Below are positions 52,173-62,863 of a stretch of DNA of 64,000 nt, one piece after another. Position 1 is the first letter of the stretch; every line of letters starts with the position of its first letter. The position numbers were made by a program, and so were the translations under genes. The stretch covers positions 1 to 64,000 of the forward strand of contig NZ_JNWK01000037.1 in NCBI RefSeq assembly GCF_000716445.1, in the 5' to 3' direction. This DNA comes from Streptomyces wedmorensis (GTDB lineage Bacteria > Actinomycetota > Actinomycetes > Streptomycetales > Streptomycetaceae). The notes beneath the pieces were generated by a model. That model was not told the origin of the DNA, did not search any database, and worked only from the letters and a program-made list of their open reading frames with translations.

Positions 52173-52574
52173 TTGATCCGCTCGCTCACCACTCGCGTCG
52201 TTGCCCGCAAGAAGACCTTCGCCGCCACCGCAGCCGTGCTGCTGGGCGCGTCGGGTGCGGTGCTCGGCACGACGGGCTCGGCTTCGGCCGCCAGCCCGCA
52301 GGACCTCGCTCGTGAGATCGTCCCCGCCTCGCAGTACGCGTCCTTCAGCAAGATCGTCGAGCACGAGTCGCACTGGAACCACACCGCGACCAACTCGTCC
52401 AGCGGCGCCTACGGTCTGGTCCAGGCCCTGCCGGCCTCGAAGATGGCCTCGGCCGGTTCCGACTGGAAGACCAACCCGGCCACCCAGATCAAGTGGGGCC
52501 TGAACTACATGAACGAGCGCTACGGCTCCCCGAACGCCGCCTGGGCGTTCTGGCAGGCCAACGGCTGGTACTAA
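52173..52574 (+). CDS. Secreted lytic transglycosylase-like protein
   Basis: 133 aa. Sec signal ending SASAAS (about residue 40), then an SLT-type domain: IVEHESHWNHTATNSSSGAY with the probable catalytic Glu, GLVQALPASKM, and ATQIKWGLNYMNERYGSPNA. Small transglycosylase with no LysM. TTG start at 52173; the Shine-Dalgarno is weak (TTAGGCAG). Confidence 0.8.
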   Translation: MIRSLTTRVVARKKTFAATAAVLLGASGAVLGTTGSASAASPQDLAREIVPASQYASFSKIVEHESHWNHTATNSSSGAYGLVQALPASKMASAGSDWKTNPATQIKWGLNYMNERYGSPNAAWAFWQANGWY

Positions 52575-52604
52575 GAGTCCCTGCCGCCGCACAGCGCATC
52601 CGCA

Positions 52605-52648
52605 AGGCCCCGCCCTCCGCTCGGAGGGGCGGGGCCTGCGGCGTTTTT
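52605..52648 (+). terminator. Terminator
   Basis: AGGCCCCGCCCTCC / GGAGGGGCGGGGCCT stem with one bulge, 4-base loop, followed by TTTTT at 52644-52648. Confidence 0.8.
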
Positions 52649-52664
52649 CGCGCGCTACATTTAG

Positions 52665-52679
52665 TAGACCGGTCGTCTA
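52665..52679. promoter_or_regulatory. TAGAC-N5-GTCTA operator-like dyad
   Basis: TAGACCGGTCGTCTA upstream of the nitronate monooxygenase gene; perfect 5-bp arms and extra GACCGGTC symmetry. TetR-family operators in streptomycetes often look like this. Regulator unknown. Confidence 0.45.
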
Positions 52680-52755
52680 GCTTCGTCTAGGGTTCCTGAC
52701 ATCGGCGGCGGACCCCACCGAACGGTCCCGCCGCGACCCACTTCGGAGGCTGCCC

Positions 52756-53847
52756 GTGTCCGCGCACCCCACCCTCCCGCCCGGCCGCTTCGGTGAGCTC
52801 GTCGGGGTCCCGCTGCCGATCGTCCAGGGCCCCTTCGGCGGCGGCCTGTCCTCCGTCGAGCTCGCCGCGACGGTGTCCGAGGGCGGCGGCCTCGGCTCGT
52901 ACGGGGCGCACATCCACACCCCCGAGGAGATCACCGCGCTGGTGGCCCGGCTCCGCGCGGCCACCGGCCGCCCGTTCGCCGTGAACCTCTGGGTGCCGCA
53001 GGAAGGCGAGGGGCGCGGGCTGCCGGCGGCCGCGCTCGCCGAGCACGTCGAGCGCCTGCGGCCGTACTACGAGGAGCTGGGCGTACGGGCCCCGGAAGCG
53101 GGGGACGTACGGGCCCGGCCGGACTTCGACGAGCAGCTCGACGCCGTGCTCGCCGCGGCCCCGCCCGTGATCAGCCTGGTCATGGGCCCGCCGCCGCGCC
53201 GCCTGGTCACGGAGGCCCGGCGGCGCGGGATCGTGGTGGTCGGCACGGCGACCACGGTCGACGAGGCGGTGGCCCTGGAACAGGCGGGGGTGGACGCGGT
53301 CGTCGCCTCCGGCAGCGACGCGGGCGGTCACCGGGGCGCCTTCCTGCGGCCGGTACGGGAGTCCCTGGTCGGCACCTTCTCGCTCGTCCCGCAGGTGGCG
53401 GACGCGGTGTCCGTCCCGGTGGTCGCGGCGGGCGGGATCGCCGACGGGCGCGGGGTCGCCGCCGCGCTCGCGCTGGGCGCGGACGCCGTCCAGATCGGCA
53501 CCGGCTTCCTCGCCGCGCGCGAGTCGGGGGCGAGCGACGTCCACCGCCGGGCCCTCGGCACCCCTCGGTCCCGTACGACCGTGCTGACCCGGCTGTTCTC
53601 GGGGCGTACGGCGCGGGGCATCCCGAACGGCTTCGTCCGGGACATGGCGGCCCACGAGGAGCACGTGCCCCCGTACCCCGTGCAGAACGCGCTGATGCAG
53701 CCGATCCGCCGGGCCGCCGCCGAACAGGGCCGGCCCGAGTACGTGAACCTCTGGGCCGGCCAGGCCGCCGCGCTCGCCCACGAGTCGCCCTCGGCCGCCG
53801 CTTACCTCTCCGCACTCGTGGAGCAGACGGTCAAGGCCACCGGATGA
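52756..53847 (+). CDS. Nitronate monooxygenase
   Basis: 363 aa flavin-dependent TIM barrel of the NMO/2-nitropropane dioxygenase family. Starts FGELVGVPLPIVQGPFGGG; contains VDAVVASGSDAGGHRGAF (catalytic His), PVVAAGGIADGRGVAAAL and GADAVQIGTGFLAA. Oxidises alkyl nitronates such as propionate 3-nitronate. GTG at 52756 behind GGAGG. Confidence 0.86.
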   Translation: MSAHPTLPPGRFGELVGVPLPIVQGPFGGGLSSVELAATVSEGGGLGSYGAHIHTPEEITALVARLRAATGRPFAVNLWVPQEGEGRGLPAAALAEHVERLRPYYEELGVRAPEAGDVRARPDFDEQLDAVLAAAPPVISLVMGPPPRRLVTEARRRGIVVVGTATTVDEAVALEQAGVDAVVASGSDAGGHRGAFLRPVRESLVGTFSLVPQVADAVSVPVVAAGGIADGRGVAAALALGADAVQIGTGFLAARESGASDVHRRALGTPRSRTTVLTRLFSGRTARGIPNGFVRDMAAHEEHVPPYPVQNALMQPIRRAAAEQGRPEYVNLWAGQAAALAHESPSAAAYLSALVEQTVKATG

Positions 53848-53880
53848 CGCTCGCCGGGCGGACGCCCGGCGGCGGACGGG

Positions 53881-55116
<1,236 letters not shown>

Positions 55117-55117
55117 C

Positions 55118-55131
55118 TAGTACGCGTTCTA
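55118..55131. promoter_or_regulatory. KstR-like operator, box E
   Basis: TAGTACGCGTTCTA: one mismatch (TAC for AAC) to the consensus, inside the dyad AACTAGTACGCGTTCTAGTT (55115-55134). Controls the leftward FadA5-type thiolase. Confidence 0.72.
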
Positions 55132-55215
55132 GTTCTGAGTGCAGTCTTATGACTGCTACCGCCGGTACGCAAGGGTCCGGGACGCAACAGTTCCCGCCCC
55201 GACCCTTGCTACTTG

Positions 55216-55229
55216 TAGAACTCGTTACT
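55216..55229. promoter_or_regulatory. KstR-like operator, box F
   Basis: TAGAACTCGTTACT differs from TNNAACNNGTTNNA only at the last base. It is 51-64 bases upstream of the CYP125 start. Confidence 0.72.
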
Positions 55230-55279
55230 AACTTTCCCAGCAACTTCTGATGGCCCATCAGATATGGAGAGTGTTGCCG

Positions 55280-56545
55280 ATGCCCTGCCCCCATCTCCCC
55301 GAAGGGCTCCCCGAGGGGTTCGACGCCACCGACCCCGACCTGCTCCGCGACCGCGTCCCCTTCCCGGAGTTCGCCCGGCTGCGGCAGACCGCGCCCGTCT
55401 GGTGGTGCCCCCAGCCGGCCGGCGTCACCGGCTTCGAGGACGGCGGGTACTGGGCCGTCACGCGCCACGCGGACGTCAAGTACGTCTCCACGCACCCCGA
55501 GCTGTTCTCCTCGAACGAGAACACCGCCGTCATCCGCTTCAACGAGCACATCAGCCGGGACCAGATCGAGGTCCAGAAGCTGATCATGCTCAACATGGAC
55601 CCGCCGGAGCACACCCGCGTCCGTCAGATCGTCCAGCGCGGCTTCACCCCCCGCGCGATCCGGAACCTGGAGACCGCACTGCGCGACCGCGCCCACGCCA
55701 TCGTCGCCGAGGCGAAGCGCGGCGCCGACGCCGACGGCACCTTCGACTTCGTCACCCGCGTCGCCGTCGAGCTGCCCCTCCAGGCCATCGCCGAACTCAT
55801 CGGCGTTCCCCAGGAGGACCGCTCCCGGATCTTCGACTGGTCGAACAAGATGGTCGCCTACGACGACCCCGAGTACGCCATCACCGAGGAGATCGGCGCC
55901 GAGGCCGCCATGGAACTCATCGGCTACTCGATGAACATGGCCGCCGCCCGCAAGGAGTGCCCCGCCGCCGACATCGTCAGCCAGCTCGTCGCCGCCGAAG
56001 GGCAGGGCAACCTCTCCTCCGACGAGTTCGGCTTCTTCGTGCTGCTGCTCGCCGTCGCCGGCAACGAGACCACCCGCAACGCCATCAGCCACGGCATGCA
56101 CGCCTTCCTGACCCACCCCGACCAGTGGGAGCTCTTCAAGCGGGAGCGCCCCGCGACCGCCGCCGAGGAGATCGTCCGCTGGGCCACCCCCGTCGTCTCC
56201 TTCCAGCGGACCGCGACCCAGGACACCGAGATCGGCGGACAGAAGATCGCCAAGGGAGACCGCGTCGGGCTCTTCTACTCCTCCGCCAACAACGACCCCG
56301 AGGTCTTCACCGACCCCGAACGCTTCGACATCACCCGCGACCCCAACCCCCACCTCGGCTTCGGCGGCGGCGGACCCCACTTCTGCCTCGGCAAGTCCCT
56401 CGCGATCAAGGAGATCGAGCTGATCTTCAACGCGATCGCCGACGCCCTGCCCGACCTCACCCTCGCCGGCGAACCACGCCGGCTGCGGGCCGCCTGGCTG
56501 AACGGAGTGAAGGAACTCCGGGTCCGGACGACGACCTCCGCCTGA
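55280..56545 (+). CDS. CYP125-type steroid monooxygenase
   Basis: 421 aa cytochrome P450. Heme motif FGGGGPHFCLGKSLA with the Cys ligand, I-helix AVAGNETTRN, ExxR in EEIVRW. Long agreement with mycobacterial CYP125: FSSNENTAVIRFNEHISRDQ, LNMDPPEHTRVRQIVQRGFT, IFDWSNKMVAYDDPEYA. CYP125 hydroxylates the cholesterol side chain at C26/27. ATG at 55280 has GGAGA 10 bases upstream; ATG 55250 adds ten residues. Electrons probably come from the ferredoxin at 42940. Divergent to the FadA5-type thiolase, as in mycobacteria. Confidence 0.9.
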   Translation: MPCPHLPEGLPEGFDATDPDLLRDRVPFPEFARLRQTAPVWWCPQPAGVTGFEDGGYWAVTRHADVKYVSTHPELFSSNENTAVIRFNEHISRDQIEVQKLIMLNMDPPEHTRVRQIVQRGFTPRAIRNLETALRDRAHAIVAEAKRGADADGTFDFVTRVAVELPLQAIAELIGVPQEDRSRIFDWSNKMVAYDDPEYAITEEIGAEAAMELIGYSMNMAAARKECPAADIVSQLVAAEGQGNLSSDEFGFFVLLLAVAGNETTRNAISHGMHAFLTHPDQWELFKRERPATAAEEIVRWATPVVSFQRTATQDTEIGGQKIAKGDRVGLFYSSANNDPEVFTDPERFDITRDPNPHLGFGGGGPHFCLGKSLAIKEIELIFNAIADALPDLTLAGEPRRLRAAWLNGVKELRVRTTTSA

Positions 56546-56584
56546 CCCCGGAACCGGATCATCCCCGCGCGCGTCCGACCCGAC

Positions 56585-57709
56585 ATGCGGGGGACACACG
56601 GAAGCGATCCGGCCACCAGAATCCTGACCACGCTCATCGCGCTGCTCATGCTCCAGCTCGGCTCACTGGTCGCACCGGCGTACGCCTGCGGCTGCGGCGC
56701 GATGATCCCGGACAAGTCCGAGCGCATCGGCGTCGACCGCGAGGAGTCGGCCGTCCACTGGGACGGCCGCACCGAGACCGTCGTCATGCGGTTCAACGTC
56801 CACGGGAACGCCCGCAAGGCCGCCTGGATCATGCCGGTGCCGAGCCGAGCCGAGGTCACCCTCGGCGAGCCGGCCCTCTTCGACGCCCTCGAATCGCTCA
56901 CCGCACCCGAGGAACGCGACCGGTACTACTTCTGGCCGCGCGAGGGCGACTGGCCGTTCGACGACCCGTGGGGGGACGGCTCGGCCGGTGCCGCCCCGTC
57001 CGCCCCGGGCACCGGCGTCGGCGTCGTCGGCCGCGCCCGCCTCGGCCCCTTCGACGTCGCCCGGCTGACCGCCACCGACCCCGACGCCCTCGGCGAGTGG
57101 CTGCACACCAACGGCTTCGAGCTGCCCGAGCGGCTCCCCGGCGCCCTCCAGCCGTACGTCGAACGCAAGTGGGAGTACGTCGCCGTCCGCCTCGCCCCCG
57201 ACGAGAAGGGCGCGGCCCTCCACGGCAAGCTGTCCCCGCTGCGGATCAGCTTCGCCTCCACCGAACTCGTCTACCCCATGCGGCTCTCACGCCTCGCCAC
57301 CACACCGCAGACGCTCGGCCTGTACATCCTCGCCGACCACCGCATGGAACCCCGCTCCCCCATCGGCGGCGACCGCCCCGAGGTCACCTTCGCGGGCCGG
57401 ATCGACGGCGACGAGAGCCACGCGCTCGCCCTGCTCACCGGCGGCAAGCCGGTCCATCTCACCGCCCTGGAGCAGGAGTTCCCGCGCCCCGAGCGCATCG
57501 ACGACGACCACCACCTGCGGACCGTCGCCGACACCCCGTACCGCGAGGTCGCCTACACCGACCGCCTCCTGACGGTCGGCGGCGGAATCCCGGCCTGGCT
57601 CCTCACGGTGGGCGGCGGACTCCTGGTCGCCGCACTCGCGACGCTCCTGGCCGTACGCGCGAAACGACGCCGGTCACGCTCCGCCACCGGTGTACGTTCG
57701 ATCGCATGA
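56585..57709 (+). CDS. DUF2330 membrane-anchored protein
   Basis: 374 aa. Sec signal with an early Cys pair ACGCGAM, a DUF2330 extracytoplasmic domain (RTETVVMRFNVHGNARKAAW, IMPVPSRAEV, WEYVAVRLAPDEKG, ELVYPMRLSRLATT), and a C-terminal membrane helix WLLTVGGGLLVAALATLLAV. Function unknown. The stop overlaps the O-methyltransferase start (ATGA). Confidence 0.82.
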   Translation: MRGTHGSDPATRILTTLIALLMLQLGSLVAPAYACGCGAMIPDKSERIGVDREESAVHWDGRTETVVMRFNVHGNARKAAWIMPVPSRAEVTLGEPALFDALESLTAPEERDRYYFWPREGDWPFDDPWGDGSAGAAPSAPGTGVGVVGRARLGPFDVARLTATDPDALGEWLHTNGFELPERLPGALQPYVERKWEYVAVRLAPDEKGAALHGKLSPLRISFASTELVYPMRLSRLATTPQTLGLYILADHRMEPRSPIGGDRPEVTFAGRIDGDESHALALLTGGKPVHLTALEQEFPRPERIDDDHHLRTVADTPYREVAYTDRLLTVGGGIPAWLLTVGGGLLVAALATLLAVRAKRRRSRSATGVRSIA

Positions 57710-58374
57710 CGAATCCTCAGTGGACCGAAGTCGACGACTACTTCACCGACACGATCGCCCCCGCCGACGACGCCCTCACGGCCGCGCTCGCCGACTCCAC
57801 CGCCGCCGGCCTGCCCGAGATCGCCGTCGCCCCCAACCAGGGCAAGCTCCTCCAGCTGCTCGCCCGGATGCAGGGCGCCCGGAACATCCTGGAGATCGGC
57901 ACCCTCGGCGGCTACAGCACCATCTGGCTGGCCCGCGCCCTGCCCGCCGACGGCCGCCTCGTCACCCTCGAATACGACCCCGCCCACGCGGACGTCGCCC
58001 GCGCCAACATCGCCCGCGCCGGCCTCGACAAGATCGTCGAGGTCCGCACGGGCGCCGCCCTCGACTCCCTCCCCCAGCTGGAGGCGGAAGGCGCGGGCCC
58101 CTTCGACCTCGTCTTCATCGACGCCGACAAGGTCAACAACCCGCACTACGTGACCTGGGCCCTCAAGCTCTCCCGCCCGGGCACGGTCATCATCGTCGAC
58201 AACGTGGTGCGCAACGGCAGGATCGCCACCCCGCACCCCGACGACCCCGCCGTCACCGGCACCCGCGACATGTTCGACCTCGTCGCCCGCGAACCCCGCC
58301 TGGACGCCACGGCCTTCCAGACGGTCGGCACCAAGGGCTACGACGGCCTCCTCCTCGCCCGCGTCACGGACTGA
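57706..58374 (+). CDS. O-methyltransferase, catechol type
   Basis: 222 aa. SAM motif NILEIGTLGGYSTIWLARAL, VTLEYDPAHADVAR, DLVFIDADKVNNP (metal Asp) and IIVDNVVRNGRI. Class I, metal-dependent caffeoyl-CoA/catechol OMT family. Last 3 codons and stop are duplicated downstream in a 42-bp repeat. Confidence 0.86.
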   Translation: MTNPQWTEVDDYFTDTIAPADDALTAALADSTAAGLPEIAVAPNQGKLLQLLARMQGARNILEIGTLGGYSTIWLARALPADGRLVTLEYDPAHADVARANIARAGLDKIVEVRTGAALDSLPQLEAEGAGPFDLVFIDADKVNNPHYVTWALKLSRPGTVIIVDNVVRNGRIATPHPDDPAVTGTRDMFDLVAREPRLDATAFQTVGTKGYDGLLLARVTD

Positions 58375-58447
58375 CACACCCGACGGACCGGGGTCCGCGC
58401 CCGCCTCACGGACTGACACACCCGGCGGTCCGGGGTCCGCGCCCGCC
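58364..58447. repeat. 42-bp tandem duplication across a stop codon
   Basis: 58364-58405 and 58406-58447 are head-to-tail copies with two differences. The first copy contains the last codons and stop of the OMT gene. Confidence 0.85.
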
Positions 58448-58481
58448 CGCCGCTCACCAGGCGAGCGGGCGCGGACCCCGG
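58430..58481 (+). terminator. Terminator with perfect 17-bp stem
   Basis: CCGGGGTCCGCGCCCGC (58430-58446) and GCGGGCGCGGACCCCGG (58465-58481), 18-base loop. Part of arm 1 lies in repeat copy 2. Confidence 0.85.
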
Positions 58482-58578
58482 CCGCCTCCCGTCAGCCGGA
58501 CACCACCGGACCCCGGCCACCTCCCTCAGGCCGAGCACCGAACCCGCGGCCACCTCCGTCAGCCGGACACCGCCGACT
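58478..58578. repeat. Three 34-bp tandem units at serpin 3' end
   Basis: Imperfect units begin at about 58478, 58512 and 58546 (GGCCACCTCC-TCAGCCGGACACC type). The last contains the stop and final codons of the serpin gene. Confidence 0.7.
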
Positions 58579-59749
58579 CCCCCGGAGCGCTTGACCGCCA
58601 CCCGGCGAAGAGCGGCAGCTCGCCCGCGCCGTCGAGCACCACGACCCCGAACGGCCGGTCGAACACGATCCGTTCGACCGCCTTGTGGCGCGGCGGGGCG
58701 GCGCTTCGGGTCATCGTCACCTGGGTGACGGCGGCCGCCTCCACCCCCTCCTCGGCGACCTCGACCACGGCCTCCTGCACCACCTTGCCGATGTACAGGT
58801 CCGCCGCCGAGAGCCCCGAGAAGTCCGCCCCGGACCGCAGCGCCCGGTCGAGGCCGAGCGCGGCCAGATGCTCCTTCGCGTCGGTCTTCGTACGCAGCGT
58901 GAAGCGCGGCAGCAGCAGCTCCGCCGAGTCGGCCACGAGCCCCCTCCGTTCCCCCGGCTCCGCCCAGGCGGCGGGCAGCACCTCTCCGGGCCCGGCCCCC
59001 TCCGCGCCGAGCACGAACCGCACCAGAGGACCGCCGCCCCCGCCGCCCTCCCCGGCGCAGGGCAGTTCCACCACGGTGACCCCGTCCGCGTACCAGACCC
59101 ACGAAGCCGGGATCCGCTGCCGCATGGTCGGCACGGGCCGGGTGTCGCCGTACCCGTCGGTGAACGGCTCCTCGCGGGTGAGGTGGCCCGGGAAGGCCGT
59201 CCGCCAGGAGGCCTTGAGGGCCAGCGCGTCGAGGAGGACGAGGTCCTCGGAACCGTCCAGGTCCAGCGGCAGTCCCTTGATCCGTCCGCCGGTCGCGGCC
59301 CGCACCCACGCGTCCAGCTCCGCCTGCGCGTCCGGGATGTCCCCGAGCGACATGTCGTCGGTCGCCCCGAACACGTCGTCGGGCAGGGCGAACCACACCG
59401 CCCCCGGCAGCACCCCGAACCGCACCCCCGGCAGCGCCCGCTTGAACCCGTCGAGCACCGGCAGCCTGCTCCACACGCCGGTCGCCACCGCCACCCCGCC
59501 CTCGGCCGCGAGCCGCCGCCCGACCAGGGTCACCGCCTCGGCGGCCCCCTCCCCCTCCACCCCCAGCAACTCCCCCAGCTCCGCCCCGGTCCGCCCCCGC
59601 GCCCCCGAGGCCACCGCCCCCAGCGCCAGCCACAGTCCCACCGGCGACACCACGAAGTCCCCGTCGCCGAGCCGCGGCAGCCACCGCGCGGCCAGCGCCC
59701 GTACCGCGTGGGTCGCGTGTGCCGGAAGGAGGGTGGGTCCGTGAGTCAT
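58559..59749 (-). CDS. Serpin family protease inhibitor
   Basis: 396 aa. Serpin core: FVVSPVGLWLALGAVASGAR, LALKASWRTAFPGHLTREEP, IGKVVQEAVVEVAEEGVEAA then AVTQVTMTRSA, FDRPFGVVVLDGAGELPLFA. The hinge EVAEEGVEAAAVT matches the inhibitory pattern (EVNEEGTEAAAAT) closely, so it may be an active inhibitor. No signal peptide seen, so intracellular. ATG at 59749. Divergent from the MhuD-like gene 12 bases away. Confidence 0.86.
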   Translation of the reverse strand: MTHGPTLLPAHATHAVRALAARWLPRLGDGDFVVSPVGLWLALGAVASGARGRTGAELGELLGVEGEGAAEAVTLVGRRLAAEGGVAVATGVWSRLPVLDGFKRALPGVRFGVLPGAVWFALPDDVFGATDDMSLGDIPDAQAELDAWVRAATGGRIKGLPLDLDGSEDLVLLDALALKASWRTAFPGHLTREEPFTDGYGDTRPVPTMRQRIPASWVWYADGVTVVELPCAGEGGGGGGPLVRFVLGAEGAGPGEVLPAAWAEPGERRGLVADSAELLLPRFTLRTKTDAKEHLAALGLDRALRSGADFSGLSAADLYIGKVVQEAVVEVAEEGVEAAAVTQVTMTRSAAPPRHKAVERIVFDRPFGVVVLDGAGELPLFAGWRSSAPGESAVSG

Positions 59750-59761
59750 ATCCTGCCCCCT

Positions 59762-60082
59762 ATGAGCATCGTGAAGATCAACGTCCTGACCGTTCCCGCC
59801 GAGCAGCGTGAGGTGCTGGAGCAGCGTTTCGCGGCTCGGGCCGGGGCCGTGGAGGGGTCCGACGGGTTCGAGTGGTTCGAGCTGCTGCGGCCGCTGGAGG
59901 GGACGGACCAGTACCTGGTGTACACCCGGTGGCGCAGTGAGGAGGACTTCCAGGCGTGGATGAGCGGTTCCATGCAGGCGGCGCACCAGGGTGGGGGCGA
60001 GGGCGGCGAGCGGCCCAAGCCGGCCGCGTCCGGTTCGACGCTGTGGTCGTTCGAGGTCGTGCAGCAGGCGTCGCCGAAGTAG
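59762..60082 (+). CDS. MhuD-like heme-degrading monooxygenase
   Basis: 106 aa ABM-fold protein. It starts MSIVKINVL (N7) and keeps W66 and H75 in FQAWMSGSMQAAH, the three residues at the same positions as the heme-distorting N7, W66 and heme-ligand H75 of Mycobacterium tuberculosis MhuD. QRFAARAGAVE and FELLRPLEGTDQYLVYTRW also agree. Expected to open heme to a biliverdin-type product and release iron. ATG at 59762; no iron box seen nearby. Confidence 0.85.
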   Translation: MSIVKINVLTVPAEQREVLEQRFAARAGAVEGSDGFEWFELLRPLEGTDQYLVYTRWRSEEDFQAWMSGSMQAAHQGGGEGGERPKPAASGSTLWSFEVVQQASPK

Positions 60083-60135
60083 CACGCGGATAATCGGGAG
60101 GCGGGTCCGGTCGTGCGGGTCGCAGAATGGCCCGC

Positions 60136-60612
60136 ATGACCTGGATCTTCTCTCCTGAGCGCGTCGACACCCCGGACGCGACGGCGCTGCGGCGCGACTA
60201 CTACGGCGATGTCGCGGGCCGGTACTTCCGGCGGGTGGTGACCGAGGACGAGTACAACGAGGAGATGCTGAACGACGGGCTCGATCTGCTGGCCCCGCCC
60301 GCAGGGCAGTTCCTCGTCGGCCGCCACGCGGGCGAGCCGGCCGCATGCGGCGGCATCATCCTCCTGGACGCCGAACGGGCCGAGCTGACCCGGGTGTTCA
60401 TCCGCCACGCGTTCCGCGGCCTCGGCGGCGCCGACCTCCTGATGGACGGCCTGGAGGACGCGGCCCGGTCCCTCGGCGCTCGGCGGACGGTCCTCAACAC
60501 ACGGCTCGACCTGGTCGAGGCGCGCGCCCTGTACACGCGGCATGGGTACGGGGAGATCCCGGCGTACTGCTCGGGCCCGTACATGGAGATCTGGTACGGC
60601 AAGGAGCTCTGA
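60136..60612 (+). CDS. GNAT family N-acetyltransferase
   Basis: 158 aa. LTRVFIRHAFRGLGGADLLM is the acetyl-CoA motif; LNTRLDLVEARALYTRHGYG completes the fold. Substrate unknown. ATG at 60136 chosen; ATG 60127 adds three residues. Confidence 0.82.
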   Translation: MTWIFSPERVDTPDATALRRDYYGDVAGRYFRRVVTEDEYNEEMLNDGLDLLAPPAGQFLVGRHAGEPAACGGIILLDAERAELTRVFIRHAFRGLGGADLLMDGLEDAARSLGARRTVLNTRLDLVEARALYTRHGYGEIPAYCSGPYMEIWYGKEL

Positions 60613-60640
60613 GCGACCGGCCCGACCGACAGGACATCCC

Positions 60641-62773
<2,133 letters not shown>

Positions 62774-62863
62774 TTATGGCCTGTGGAAGGGCACGCCTGT
62801 TCACCCGCCGGAAGGGGGCGGGCTGCATAATCGCTCGCAGTTGTATCGGGGAGGGGACCCATC

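Noticed and set aside
51964..52176. 70-codon ORF in the leader of the transglycosylase gene
   Set aside because: No ribosome site, Pro/Gly-rich composition and no recognisable features.
52756..53847. Nitronate monooxygenase as IpdC of ring-degradation
   Set aside because: The N-terminus and inner motifs fit ordinary nitronate monooxygenases better, and no KstR-like box precedes it.
55264..57705. Long plus-strand frame through CYP125 and DUF2330 genes
   Set aside because: Arg/Pro/His-rich shadow frame; only its last part (57706-58374) is the real O-methyltransferase.
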